From Bacteroidota bacterium (GTDB lineage: Bacteria > Bacteroidota > Bacteroidia > Bacteroidales > Paludibacteraceae): DNA of 35,894 nucleotides. The stretch lies in contig JAUZOM010000021.1 in the NCBI GenBank assembly GCA_030706465.1, positions 1 through 35,894 on the forward strand, given 5' to 3'. This document shows positions 26,556-35,894 of this stretch, in pieces. The notes beneath the pieces are model-generated. The model was not told where the DNA came from. It was given only the letters and a program-made list of their open reading frames with translations, and ran no database searches. The position numbers and the translations under genes were made by a program. Positions within the stretch are counted from its first letter, which is position 1; the number at the start of each line of letters is the position of its first letter.

Positions 26556-29306
26556 ATGAAGAAAATAATTTTAGTGTTCTTTATACTGATAGCGCTAAGT
26601 AATTACATCAAAGCCGATATCTCAACCAATAACTGGTACGTAGGGAACACACAAAAAGGCGCATGGATTCAGTTTGACAAAGTGTGGCTCTCGGCCGGAA
26701 CGTACAGGTTTACAACACGGGCTGTTGCTGAATCGGCTGGAAAGACAGTAAAACTTCAATTGAATGGCGTTGATTTGCAGCAGAATATTGCAGTGCCTAC
26801 AAACACGAATAACGAGTTTCAGTTGGTGCATCTTGGGAGTAAACAACTTACCGAAGGATATTATAATATCCGATTGGTATTTGAGACCGGGGATGTAAAC
26901 TGTGACATGATATTCATTAAAAAGAATACCAATACCTCAACTTCAATATTGGCAGATGATATTACCTATTCTGTTGATTTTACTGCAAAACCCTTAATGG
27001 CACCTATCGGAGGTGTCAGTTTCGGAACAGCTTATCTGGCGAAAGGTGGCGATCCGGGAGACGAAGCCATGTGGACAGACGATAGAGGCAATTACTTCAG
27101 CCGTAAGCAAATGATGTCGTGGTACAAGCAACAAATTTATGCCTATTCCTGGCCAATTAGCGACGAAGCGCAAGATATACTTGTTCAGGAATATGTGGAA
27201 TCGAAGGTTGCCATCATTTTTGCTCACGGACGCGGTGAACTTGACACTAATTATCAAATAGAAGACAGGGGTTATACCCCAGGTATTGGAGGAATGGGCT
27301 GTATGCAAAATGGAAAGTTGGTAGATGCTATCAAACGCAACGAATTTGCACGAAACAATATAAAATTTGCATTTTTCTCCGATAATGCTGTTTTTCCATT
27401 GGCATGCCAACAATATTTAGGAAAGCCTATGAATTGGGGAGACCCTACATGTCAGGAATTTTTATGGAATTATATATTTAAAAAATGGTATCAAACTATT
27501 CCTGCCGATATGTTATTTCAGGTCACGGCAGGGACAGTGCCCATTCAACTTTGGTCGGCTAATGCGAACTACGATTATTCCACTTGCGATTCAAAAATTT
27601 ACGAGTTTTTGAAATACATTGAGGGGAAGATGAAGAGTGAGTTTAACCTGAATGTTGCCTGGATACTCGATGGTACATTCATGAGTCGCGATCCTCGAAC
27701 CACAGCCTTAGCCTGGGGTAAACAGGGTTGGTTTATATGGGGGCAAAATGTCACTCAGATGGTAAGTCTCAATGGTCGTTATTTTGCGTTTGCTCTCAAC
27801 GGAGGACGATATCCTCTACGTTCGGTATGGTACAACGACTGGAATCCCGATACCGGAGCCGGAACCAACAGTGATGGAACCAAAGATTATCACACCTCAT
27901 CGTTATTATCTACCGGGGATCCGATAATCCGGTCAATCTACAAGCAAGCAGTAAGCCAGAAAGCACAATGGTTAGTAATGGAAAGCTGGTGGGATTGGTA
28001 TGAAGGGTCAATTTATTGTCGAAGTGAAAATCCCGAGCACAAATATCCAAATCAGTTCTTATCATTAATAAGAGAGTATTCCGACCGAAATTCCGAATCG
28101 ATACTGCTCGAGGCCGAAGGCTGCGACGAGTTTTCATCATTGTCTACAGGGAATAAAGGAGGAGCTTATCGCGTACATTGGTACAAGGATTTGGATAAAG
28201 ATATGATCGATGCCAACTTATCAGTCGATTTGGATATTTTCCGGCCGTTGCATAAGATCGGTCCAATTGTAAGTCAGGGAAAACCGGCAGCAACATTAAA
28301 AGATTTCTCAGTAGGTTTTTATGATATATGGGGATTCACTGATGCAGGTAAGATCTATTGCCACGAGGTGGATGGAATACCGGCAAATAATTGGGTTGCA
28401 GCCAAGAGTGCTACCAATCAAGTTATTAAAAGCTTATCGTTAAGTGGATATACTGCATGGGGAATCTCAACGACCAACAAAGTAGTTAGTTGTACTTTAA
28501 ATCAAAATAATCCAACACAAAACAGTACAGCCTGGCAGGTGAGAACCGACGCCACAGCTAATATAATTGCCGTAGCTACAACCTTAAAAGAAGTTTTTGG
28601 AATCGATGCTAATGGAAATGTGTATTATAAGGATTTGAGCGCACGAAAATCATGGAAGTTAATCCCAGGAGGTAAATTGAAATCAATTACAGCAGATGAA
28701 TCCTTTGTGTGGGGATTTACAACTGACGGTCGTCTAGCCCGATTCTCTATTCAGGATAAGACAGACTGGGCTTATTTCAACAATACCTATAACCTGACCA
28801 AAATTGATGCGGGAGCAAGCGAAGTATGGGGAATAAATAGTTCCAATGAGATTTATCGAATCAGTTCATCGGGCTGGGGTGACTGGGAAAAAGTATTAAC
28901 CGGCTATGTAAACTTTAGTGTAGGAGTTGAATACGTTTGGTTGCAGGATGCAAATGGCAATATGTATAATTGTAAGCTTGAAGGATTCGAACCACGATCG
29001 TCTTTTGGATATCCGGTTCTTACGGCATCACCAGAAGTTACAGGATCAGATAATTTCTTGAAATTGATAAATAAATCGTTTACAGATGAAATCCGGTTTA
29101 ATGTTTTGTTTCAAAACAATCAGCCGCTTATAGTTAATCTCTATAATGTAAGTGGGCAACAAGTTAAAAGCGTGGTTATTCCAGCAGAATCAGCTACAGG
29201 AACATGCGCAATAAAAGATCTTGGCGCTTTGAATGAAGGAGTTTACGTATTAACCATAGACCGGAATGGCGTAACGAGTTCTTTTAAAGTGATGAAAGTA
29301 AAATAG
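26556..29306 (+). CDS. Multidomain secreted protein: CBM6/35-like module, DUF5010-like (putative glycosidase) domain, tectonin-type beta-propeller, T9SS sorting domain
   Basis: Start taken at MKKIILVFFILIALSNYIKA, inside ORF 26445-29306. CBM-like WIQFDKVWLSAGTYRFTTRAVAESAGKTVKLQLNGVDL; core GGVSFGTAYLAKGGDPGDEAMWTDDRGNYFSRKQMMSWYKQQIYAYSWP; repeats DIWGFTDAGKIYCHEVDG / EVFGIDANGNVYYKD / FVWGFTTDGRLARFS / EVWGINSSNEIYRIS / YVWLQDANGNMYNCK; C-terminal VNLYNVSGQQVKSVVIP..NEGVYVLTIDRNG. Confidence 0.72.
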   Translation: MKKIILVFFILIALSNYIKADISTNNWYVGNTQKGAWIQFDKVWLSAGTYRFTTRAVAESAGKTVKLQLNGVDLQQNIAVPTNTNNEFQLVHLGSKQLTEGYYNIRLVFETGDVNCDMIFIKKNTNTSTSILADDITYSVDFTAKPLMAPIGGVSFGTAYLAKGGDPGDEAMWTDDRGNYFSRKQMMSWYKQQIYAYSWPISDEAQDILVQEYVESKVAIIFAHGRGELDTNYQIEDRGYTPGIGGMGCMQNGKLVDAIKRNEFARNNIKFAFFSDNAVFPLACQQYLGKPMNWGDPTCQEFLWNYIFKKWYQTIPADMLFQVTAGTVPIQLWSANANYDYSTCDSKIYEFLKYIEGKMKSEFNLNVAWILDGTFMSRDPRTTALAWGKQGWFIWGQNVTQMVSLNGRYFAFALNGGRYPLRSVWYNDWNPDTGAGTNSDGTKDYHTSSLLSTGDPIIRSIYKQAVSQKAQWLVMESWWDWYEGSIYCRSENPEHKYPNQFLSLIREYSDRNSESILLEAEGCDEFSSLSTGNKGGAYRVHWYKDLDKDMIDANLSVDLDIFRPLHKIGPIVSQGKPAATLKDFSVGFYDIWGFTDAGKIYCHEVDGIPANNWVAAKSATNQVIKSLSLSGYTAWGISTTNKVVSCTLNQNNPTQNSTAWQVRTDATANIIAVATTLKEVFGIDANGNVYYKDLSARKSWKLIPGGKLKSITADESFVWGFTTDGRLARFSIQDKTDWAYFNNTYNLTKIDAGASEVWGINSSNEIYRISSSGWGDWEKVLTGYVNFSVGVEYVWLQDANGNMYNCKLEGFEPRSSFGYPVLTASPEVTGSDNFLKLINKSFTDEIRFNVLFQNNQPLIVNLYNVSGQQVKSVVIPAESATGTCAIKDLGALNEGVYVLTIDRNGVTSSFKVMKVK

Positions 29307-29361
29307 ATGTTTGTGAGAGTTGGTTTTGAAATAAAATGTTTTTTGAAAGTAAGAGTTTAAT

Positions 29362-32300
29362 ATGAAGGTAGATAAAAGTATTGTGTTGTTTCTTTTTTCA
29401 TTCCTGATAACTGTGGGAATACGTGGAATTGAATATAAACATGTATTTAACCCGCAGCAGGGATTGGTAAAATACGAAGAGCGTCCGTATCGAGATGAAA
29501 TTTGTCTGAATGGGAAATGGAAATTTATGCCCCTGTATGAGGCAAAAGCATCGGACTTTACGCATCCCGATGTTTTCAGATGGGAAGCTACGGATATCAA
29601 AATTCCATCGCCGTGGAATGTAAATGACTTTACCGATAAGCATGGAGGCGATTTCCTGGCATATCCATCGTATCCATCAAAATGGACAAAGGCCAAGATT
29701 GCCTGGATGAAAAAAGACGTTGAAGTACCTGCCAACTGGTCTGAAAAGCAGTTGATCCTTCATTTTGAGGGTATTCTGGGTAAAGCCGTGATTTATGTAA
29801 ATGGAGAAAAAGTAGGCGAAAATTTTGAGCTTTTTCTTCCGTTTGAAGTTAACGTCTCTTCGTTCATACGCCCCGGAGCTAAAAATGAAATAGTTGTAGG
29901 CGTTGCGAAAGCCGATTTGTTTGATACACAAGGAAAATATGGTCGTCGAACGTATGTGGGAGGATCCATGTGGGGAACTGAGATGGTAGGTATTTGGCAG
30001 GATGTGTATCTATTTGCTTATCCGAATATAATGGTTTCGGGAGTTTTTGTACAACCTGATGTCCGGAATGATATACTGAAACTTGCAGTAGATGTTCGGA
30101 ATAATACTTCGGAAACAAAAACCATAACGTTGGGTGGAAGCATAAATAAATGGGTAAATAGTGCAGGTAAGCAATTGGCAGAGATTCCGGCAGAGAAGGG
30201 ATATTTTGAAACTGCTTCGGCGTTGATTTTTTCACCTCAAAAAATAACTATTCCCCCACATACAACTCTATCTGTCGATTTACAGAAAAAGGTAAGCGGT
30301 CAGTTAAATTACTGGACTCCGGATTCACCTGATTTATATGGAGCTGTAGTGACACTAATCGACAAAAAGAATGTAACAGACAAAAAAATAGAAAGGTTTG
30401 GTTGGCGTCAGTTTACTGATGAAGGAGGAAAGTTGTTCCTGAATGGTAAACCTTTGCTGCTAAAAGGAGATTCCTGGCATTTTACCGGTGTACCGCAAAT
30501 GACCAGGCGATATGCATGGGCTTGGTTCAATATGCTCAAAGATGCAAATGCAAATGCAGTAAGGCTTCACGCGCAACCTTTTCCCCGGTTTTATCTGGAT
30601 GTGGCAGACGAAATGGGAATTTGCGTACTCGACGAAACAGGGATCTGGGCCAGCGATGGAGGCCCTAAGATAGACAGCGATGAGTATTGGAACCGCTGCG
30701 AGCTACATTTACGTAAATTGATCACGCGTGACCGCAATCACCCTGCTGTTTTCGGATGGAGTGTCTGTAATGAAAACCTTCCTGTTGCGATGTATGTTTT
30801 CAAAGCCCCCGAAGAACTTGTACAAAAGCAAATAAGCGAGATAAATCATTGGGTAGCGGTTACCAAAGAGATGGATCCTACCCGTTTCTGGATTTCGGGT
30901 GACGGAGAAACAGATAAAGTAACAGATCTACCGGTAGTAATCGGTCATTATGGAGACGAAAGTTCTATCAGGCATTGGTCATCTCAGAATAAAGTATGGG
31001 GCGTAGGTGAAACCAGTATGGCCTACTATGGAACTCCAAAGCAGGTTTCAAAAATCAACGGTGTACGTTCATACGAAAGTATGTTAGGACGTATGGAAGG
31101 TATTGCGCAAGAATCGTACGACCTTATAAAGCAACAACGTAATGCCGGGGCATCTTATGCAAGTGTGTTTAACCTTGCTTGGTATGCTTTACAACCCTTG
31201 GCGCTTGGAAAAAAAGATTTGTCGGTTGCGCCAAAGGCCGACGAAGGGATCTTCTTTGGATTTGAAGAAGGCCTACCAGGTATGCAGCCTGAACGTTTGG
31301 GCCCCTATACGACAACTTTGAATCCCGGTTACGATGATGCTTTGCCTTTATACCGTACCTGGCCCATGTTTGATGCGGTTAAAGCAGCCAATAGCCCAGA
31401 AATAAAGCCATACACGGCTTTGAGAAAAGGTAAGGAATCAGTTCAACACTCCATTAAACCAGTGGATGTTACTGTTGTGTTGGGAAGTGCACAGTCATCG
31501 TTGCGCGACGACCTGGTAAAAATTGGTTTAACCGTCAAAGATATAGCCACATCCAAACTCACTTCGAACAGTTTGATAATTATTGATGGGAAGAACGTAC
31601 CAACTAATGAGAAATTATTAAAATCAGTAAAGAATGCTATCAGTTCCGGATCGCAGGTCCTTGTTTGGGGAGCCGATCCTGAAGGATTAAACGTGCTGAA
31701 CACAATCTTACCATATAAACTTGAATTACAAAATCGTAAAGCTACTTCGTTTCTAAAGGAGAAAGATGTTGCTATATTGCAGGGCTTGAATCATGCAGAG
31801 TTCTATTTTTCAGAACTTTTGCAACGAGGAAAGACGGCAATGAATTACGGTTTGAGTGGAGATTTTATGCACAAAGCAACTCCTGTATTGGTAGCGTGTC
31901 CGACCGATTGGCAATGCTGGAACTACCAGGCCGAAACCACTAAAACGGCAAACGTGTATCGAAGTGAACTCGAAACCAGCGGGTCTGCAACTGCTATGGC
32001 TGAACTGAATGAAGGTAAGATGCATGTGATTATTTCCAGCCTTGATTTTACAGATATTCCAAGGGAAAGCGAATTGGTAGTCCACATCTTGTTGTCGAAT
32101 TTAGGAGTAGGATTTAATAGTGATAATACATCTAAAATGAAGGCCATTGATGAACAAGGTTGTTTGAAAACTGCGCTTATTTGCGGAGCATTCAATATTG
32201 ACTCAAAATCACCTATAGAAATGATTGATAACACTTTTATTCCTAACGAAACAGATTTAAAACCTGTATTGGGAACCGTATCAAACGGTCGTCATTGGGT

Positions 32301-32700
32301 GTTGGTTAATTCGAAGCCAAACGGTACTGTTGATATTCGTAATGCGCAAATAAGTGGAAGTAATGAAAATGCTGCAGTTTATTTGAGCTTTTGGATTTTT
32401 AGTCCCCGATCACTTGTAAATCTGCTTGCCGAACCTGACATGCCTAAACTTGACATGTTAGTGGGTGCGGAAAAAGCATTTGCTGTATTTGTCAATGGAA
32501 TATGCGTTGGGAAAAAAGAATCAGAACACTTTGAGGTAGGATCTAACAAGATTCAAAATCTTCCTCTTGAAAAAGGTTGGAATCATTTCCTGATTAAAAT
32601 AGCAAAAGGATCAGGCGAAGGGAGCTGGAATACAAGCTTCCGTTTCCACTCAGATAGTGAAGAATATATGAAACAAGTGCTTTCGTCCGTCGTAAGATAA
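29362..32700 (+). CDS. Glycoside hydrolase family 2, long multidomain form with a GATase-like region
   Basis: LNGKWKFMPLYEA..KIPSPWNVNDF; GILGKAVIYVNGEKVGENFELFLPFEVNVSSFI; FGWRQFTDEGGKLFLNGKPLLLKGDSWH; acid/base VFGWSVCNENLP; candidate nucleophile VWGVGETSMAYY; downstream SLIIIDGKNVPTNEKLLKSVKNAISSGSQVLVWGADPEG. Confidence 0.85.
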   Translation: MKVDKSIVLFLFSFLITVGIRGIEYKHVFNPQQGLVKYEERPYRDEICLNGKWKFMPLYEAKASDFTHPDVFRWEATDIKIPSPWNVNDFTDKHGGDFLAYPSYPSKWTKAKIAWMKKDVEVPANWSEKQLILHFEGILGKAVIYVNGEKVGENFELFLPFEVNVSSFIRPGAKNEIVVGVAKADLFDTQGKYGRRTYVGGSMWGTEMVGIWQDVYLFAYPNIMVSGVFVQPDVRNDILKLAVDVRNNTSETKTITLGGSINKWVNSAGKQLAEIPAEKGYFETASALIFSPQKITIPPHTTLSVDLQKKVSGQLNYWTPDSPDLYGAVVTLIDKKNVTDKKIERFGWRQFTDEGGKLFLNGKPLLLKGDSWHFTGVPQMTRRYAWAWFNMLKDANANAVRLHAQPFPRFYLDVADEMGICVLDETGIWASDGGPKIDSDEYWNRCELHLRKLITRDRNHPAVFGWSVCNENLPVAMYVFKAPEELVQKQISEINHWVAVTKEMDPTRFWISGDGETDKVTDLPVVIGHYGDESSIRHWSSQNKVWGVGETSMAYYGTPKQVSKINGVRSYESMLGRMEGIAQESYDLIKQQRNAGASYASVFNLAWYALQPLALGKKDLSVAPKADEGIFFGFEEGLPGMQPERLGPYTTTLNPGYDDALPLYRTWPMFDAVKAANSPEIKPYTALRKGKESVQHSIKPVDVTVVLGSAQSSLRDDLVKIGLTVKDIATSKLTSNSLIIIDGKNVPTNEKLLKSVKNAISSGSQVLVWGADPEGLNVLNTILPYKLELQNRKATSFLKEKDVAILQGLNHAEFYFSELLQRGKTAMNYGLSGDFMHKATPVLVACPTDWQCWNYQAETTKTANVYRSELETSGSATAMAELNEGKMHVIISSLDFTDIPRESELVVHILLSNLGVGFNSDNTSKMKAIDEQGCLKTALICGAFNIDSKSPIEMIDNTFIPNETDLKPVLGTVSNGRHWVLVNSKPNGTVDIRNAQISGSNENAAVYLSFWIFSPRSLVNLLAEPDMPKLDMLVGAEKAFAVFVNGICVGKKESEHFEVGSNKIQNLPLEKGWNHFLIKIAKGSGEGSWNTSFRFHSDSEEYMKQVLSSVVR

Positions 32701-32777
32701 CACTTGAATCATTTCTGTTGATTAATGTCTTATTAGTATACTCAAAAAGTTAAGTATCAACTGTAAATATTTATAGA

Positions 32778-35141
32778 ATGAGGGGAAAATTTATTTCGTT
32801 TATTTTTTTTGTGATGATTACAAATCTATTGTCAGCATCTAATATTTCCCAATTTATTCACGAGTTTCATGGAAATAAACTGAGGATAGAGGCCATAGAT
32901 GATAAAATAATTCATATTGAAAGGTATCCAATTGGTAGTCATCAAAAAAAAGATAATCTTGCAGTTGTGCTAAGTAAACAAATTATAATGTCAAACAAAG
33001 AGACAGCTGAAAATTTTATACTGAAAACAAAAGCTATACAAATACAAATAGATAAAAAGACAGGCATCATAACATTTTATAGTGCTATCAATAATCCGGT
33101 ATTAAAAGAAGCTAAAACAGACTCTGCGTTCGAAGTTGCTTCAGATATTTGTGGTAATGCTTTTCATATTCAGCAAACATTTTCTTTACCGGCAAATGAG
33201 GCTGTATACGGTTTGGGACAGGATCAACGTGGGATTATCGATTACAGGCTCAAATCGGTTGTATTGGAGCAGCGTAATATGTATGTTGCTAATCCGGTTG
33301 TAATTTCATCAAGAGGATATGGGCTATTTTGGAATAATTATTCCCGAACAACATTTACAGGCGAAGCAAAAGGCATTACATTTGATTCAGAAATTGGAGA
33401 TTGTGTAGACTATTATTTTTTATATGGTGAAGATGCAGACGGTTCTATTGCGCTTTACAGAAAGCTAACCGGAGATGTACCCATGTATGGGAAATGGGCT
33501 TTCGGATTATGGCAGAGTAAAGAACGCTATAAAAGCCAAGATGAGATTTTACATGTTGTAGAGAAATACAGGGATCTGCACATCCCTCTTGACAATATAG
33601 TTCAGGACTGGCTCTATTGGGGAGAAGGTAACGAGCGCTGGAACTCAACCGAGTTTGGAAACCCGCAGTTTCCGCAACCTCAAAAGATGATAGAAAAGGT
33701 ACATGCTCTAAATGCGCACATAATGATTTCTGTTTGGCCCTCTTTTGGAAGTAGTTCTAAAATTTATAAAGAATTAAATGAAAATAAACAGTTATACAGT
33801 TTTAAAACATGGCCCGATGAACAAAATGTTCGAGTTTATGATGCGTTTAGTCCTTCTGCCCGTGAAATCTACTGGAAGTACATGAATAAGAATCTATTCT
33901 CATGTGGGATTGATGCATGGTGGCTCGATGCAACAGAACCAGAACAAAGGTCAAATCAGGGTGAAATAGATTCTACTTTAACAGCATTAGGCAGTTTTAA
34001 ACGATATAGGAATGCGTTCCCGTTAGCAACTAACAGGGGAGTTTATGAAAATCAACGAAAAACTACTTCAGATAAGCGGGTGTTTATTTTAACGCGCTCT
34101 TCTTTTGCAGGTCAACAACATTACGGGGCGTCAACTTGGTCGGGTGATATAGATGGAAGATGGGATGTGTTTCACAAACAAATTGCAGGGGGAATAAATT
34201 TTTCACTGTCAGGAATTCCTTATTGGACAACAGATATTGGAGGCTTTTATGTACATGATAATGAATTTCCCGGAGGTGTCAGTAATCCGGCTTACCAGGA
34301 ACTTTATGTGAGATGGTATGAGTTTGGAGCTTTCTGTCCACTTTTTAGGTCACATGGGTCGTCGACTCCCCGTGAGATATTTAATTTTGGGAAGCGAGGT
34401 GACTGGGCATTCGATGCACAGGAAAAATATATTAAGCTACGTTACCGATTACTTCCATATATTTACTCACAAGCGTGGAAAGTAAGTTCTCAAGGGGCTT
34501 CAATGATGAGAGGTTTTGTTATGGATTATGCCAATGACACTTCTGCTTTGCAGATCGCAGACCAATATATGTTTGGTAATTCGCTGATGGTGGCTCCTGT
34601 TACTTGTTCTCAGTATATTAAAACCGAAAAGGGAAATTCTATTTTCGATAATAGCATTGTGGCAAAACGAACTCTATACTTGCCAAAAGGTGATAATTGG
34701 ATTGACTTTTGGACTGGCGAAAAATATATTGGAGGCACTAAAGTTGAAAAAGCAACTCCAATTGATATTATTCCTTTATATGTTAAGGCAGGCTCCATTA
34801 TACCTATGGGACCTGAATTGCAATATGCTTTGGAAAAGAGTGATGCTCCTTTAGAAATAAAGGTATATGCAGGGGGAAATGCTCACTTTGATTTATACGA
34901 AGATGAAGGCGAAAATTACAACTATGAGAAAGGGCTTTATTCGATAATACCATTTAAGTGGAATGAATCAACAAAAACTCTTATTATAGGGCAACGAATG
35001 GGGCATTACCCGGGAATGATAATGAAACGAAAATTTAATATTGTTTTTGTTTCTAAGGATGAAATTGGTTCAGGACAACCAATGAAGAACAATGTTGAAG
35101 TTGAATACTCCGGGAAAAAACTTGAATTGAAAAAAGAATAA
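32778..35141 (+). CDS. Glycoside hydrolase family 31 (alpha-glucosidase/alpha-xylosidase type)
   Basis: AVYGLGQDQRGIIDYR; GKWAFGLWQSKERYKSQDEIL; nucleophile region GIDAWWLDATEPE; LTRSSFAGQQHYGASTWSGDIDGRWDVFHKQIAGGINFSLSGIPYWTTDIGGF; PLFRSHG. Confidence 0.92.
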   Translation: MRGKFISFIFFVMITNLLSASNISQFIHEFHGNKLRIEAIDDKIIHIERYPIGSHQKKDNLAVVLSKQIIMSNKETAENFILKTKAIQIQIDKKTGIITFYSAINNPVLKEAKTDSAFEVASDICGNAFHIQQTFSLPANEAVYGLGQDQRGIIDYRLKSVVLEQRNMYVANPVVISSRGYGLFWNNYSRTTFTGEAKGITFDSEIGDCVDYYFLYGEDADGSIALYRKLTGDVPMYGKWAFGLWQSKERYKSQDEILHVVEKYRDLHIPLDNIVQDWLYWGEGNERWNSTEFGNPQFPQPQKMIEKVHALNAHIMISVWPSFGSSSKIYKELNENKQLYSFKTWPDEQNVRVYDAFSPSAREIYWKYMNKNLFSCGIDAWWLDATEPEQRSNQGEIDSTLTALGSFKRYRNAFPLATNRGVYENQRKTTSDKRVFILTRSSFAGQQHYGASTWSGDIDGRWDVFHKQIAGGINFSLSGIPYWTTDIGGFYVHDNEFPGGVSNPAYQELYVRWYEFGAFCPLFRSHGSSTPREIFNFGKRGDWAFDAQEKYIKLRYRLLPYIYSQAWKVSSQGASMMRGFVMDYANDTSALQIADQYMFGNSLMVAPVTCSQYIKTEKGNSIFDNSIVAKRTLYLPKGDNWIDFWTGEKYIGGTKVEKATPIDIIPLYVKAGSIIPMGPELQYALEKSDAPLEIKVYAGGNAHFDLYEDEGENYNYEKGLYSIIPFKWNESTKTLIIGQRMGHYPGMIMKRKFNIVFVSKDEIGSGQPMKNNVEVEYSGKKLELKKE

Positions 35142-35175
35142 AATATCAAGGAAATAATACGATATAAAATTAATC

Positions 35176-35894
35176 ATGAAATCAAAAATTAATCCGATAC
35201 AAATAAAAGCGGTATACAGAGTTCTATTTTGCTTACTGATTTTTATCGTGTGTCCTCATCTTCAATCAAAGGCAATTAATGTTGGCAACGTACTTGACTC
35301 ATATAATCTTACGTGGACAGAACCGGGTCCTACTTCACAGCAATCGATGCCGATTGGGAACGGAGATATTGGATTAAATGTATGGGTCGAAAGCAATGGC
35401 GATTTAGTTTTCTATATTGGAAAAACAGATGCCTGGAGCGAAGATAATTATGGTAGTTGGGCTTTGCTCAAAGTAGGGCGGATCAGAGTGTCCTTGAACC
35501 CTAAGCCTGCTCTGACTCCTTTTGCTCAAATACTCAAATTGCGTACAGGGGAGATTGAAATACAAGAAGGAACTACTATTCTAAGAGTCTGGGTTGATGC
35601 TAATAACCCGGTTGTAAGAGTTGAGGTAAAAAGTGAACAGCCATCTACTCTGACGGCTACATATGAAAATACACGTCCTAAGGCTCTTAATGGAGTGAGC
35701 GCCGATATTGTTTATGTTGGAGACCCTGATCAGGTGACCTGGTATCATCGGAATACACTTACGGCAGTTCCCAGCTTATCAAAACTTACTTTCGGAGCTA
35801 TCATGAAGGGAGACGGACTTGTATCCAAGAGTACGAGTGTGTTGGAATCATCGTCTCCACAACTTACGCATACCCTTTCAATCTATCCGCAAAC
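35176..35894 (+). CDS. Partial DUF5703-like secreted protein (N-terminus only, truncated by window end)
   Basis: Open frame from ATG 35176 to the window end: MKSKINPIQIKAVYRVLFCLLIFIVCPHLQSKAINVGNVLDSYNLTWTEPGPTSQQSMPIGNGDIGLNVWVESNGDLVFYIGKTDAWSEDNYGSW... Absent from the supplied ORF track because it has no stop in the window. Confidence 0.7.
   Translation, partial: MKSKINPIQIKAVYRVLFCLLIFIVCPHLQSKAINVGNVLDSYNLTWTEPGPTSQQSMPIGNGDIGLNVWVESNGDLVFYIGKTDAWSEDNYGSWALLKVGRIRVSLNPKPALTPFAQILKLRTGEIEIQEGTTILRVWVDANNPVVRVEVKSEQPSTLTATYENTRPKALNGVSADIVYVGDPDQVTWYHRNTLTAVPSLSKLTFGAIMKGDGLVSKSTSVLESSSPQLTHTLSIYPQ

Noticed and set aside
29250-29735. Minus-strand 161-aa ORF and other small minus-strand ORFs across the plus-strand enzyme genes
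   Set aside because: Overlap well-supported CDSs on the opposite strand; composition is cysteine/serine/histidine-rich, typical of spurious antisense translation.
1-35894. CRISPR arrays, tRNA or rRNA genes, transposases, phage or defence genes
   Set aside because: Looked for on both strands; no regularly spaced repeats, cloverleaf-like sequences or matching protein motifs found.

Overview
The window is a Bacteroidetes-type polysaccharide utilization locus (PUL). At its core are SusC (17671-20802), SusD (20814-22619) and a SusE-position DUF3823-like lipoprotein (22643-23350). Around the core are carbohydrate-active enzymes: an AXE1/CE7-like esterase with two N-terminal beta-sandwich-like modules, a GH2, a GH30, a large (alpha/alpha)6-type glycosidase, a DUF5010-like protein with a tectonin-type propeller, a second very long GH2, a GH31, and a DUF5703-like gene cut by the window end. 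Four proteins carry T9SS type-A C-terminal sorting signals, including two tandem parallel beta-helix paralogues. There are two different regulators: a hybrid two-component system (HTCS, 10143-14270, +) and a membrane-anchored LamG-like/Kelch/TM/SARP-like regulator (14605-17136, -) divergent from susC. The best candidate for something little described is this second regulator together with the roughly 530-bp divergent intergenic region. That region holds two sets of 11-bp-phased direct repeats, an A14 tract, and Bacteroidetes -7-like elements (TAnnTTTG) on both strands. Other notable structures are a perfect 31-bp-arm palindrome that contains the stop codon of the first gene, several intergenic hairpins, and a 15-bp in-frame tandem duplication in the alpha/alpha glycosidase gene. 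I saw no CRISPR array, tRNA, rRNA or transposase. All family assignments come from motif recognition without database searches.
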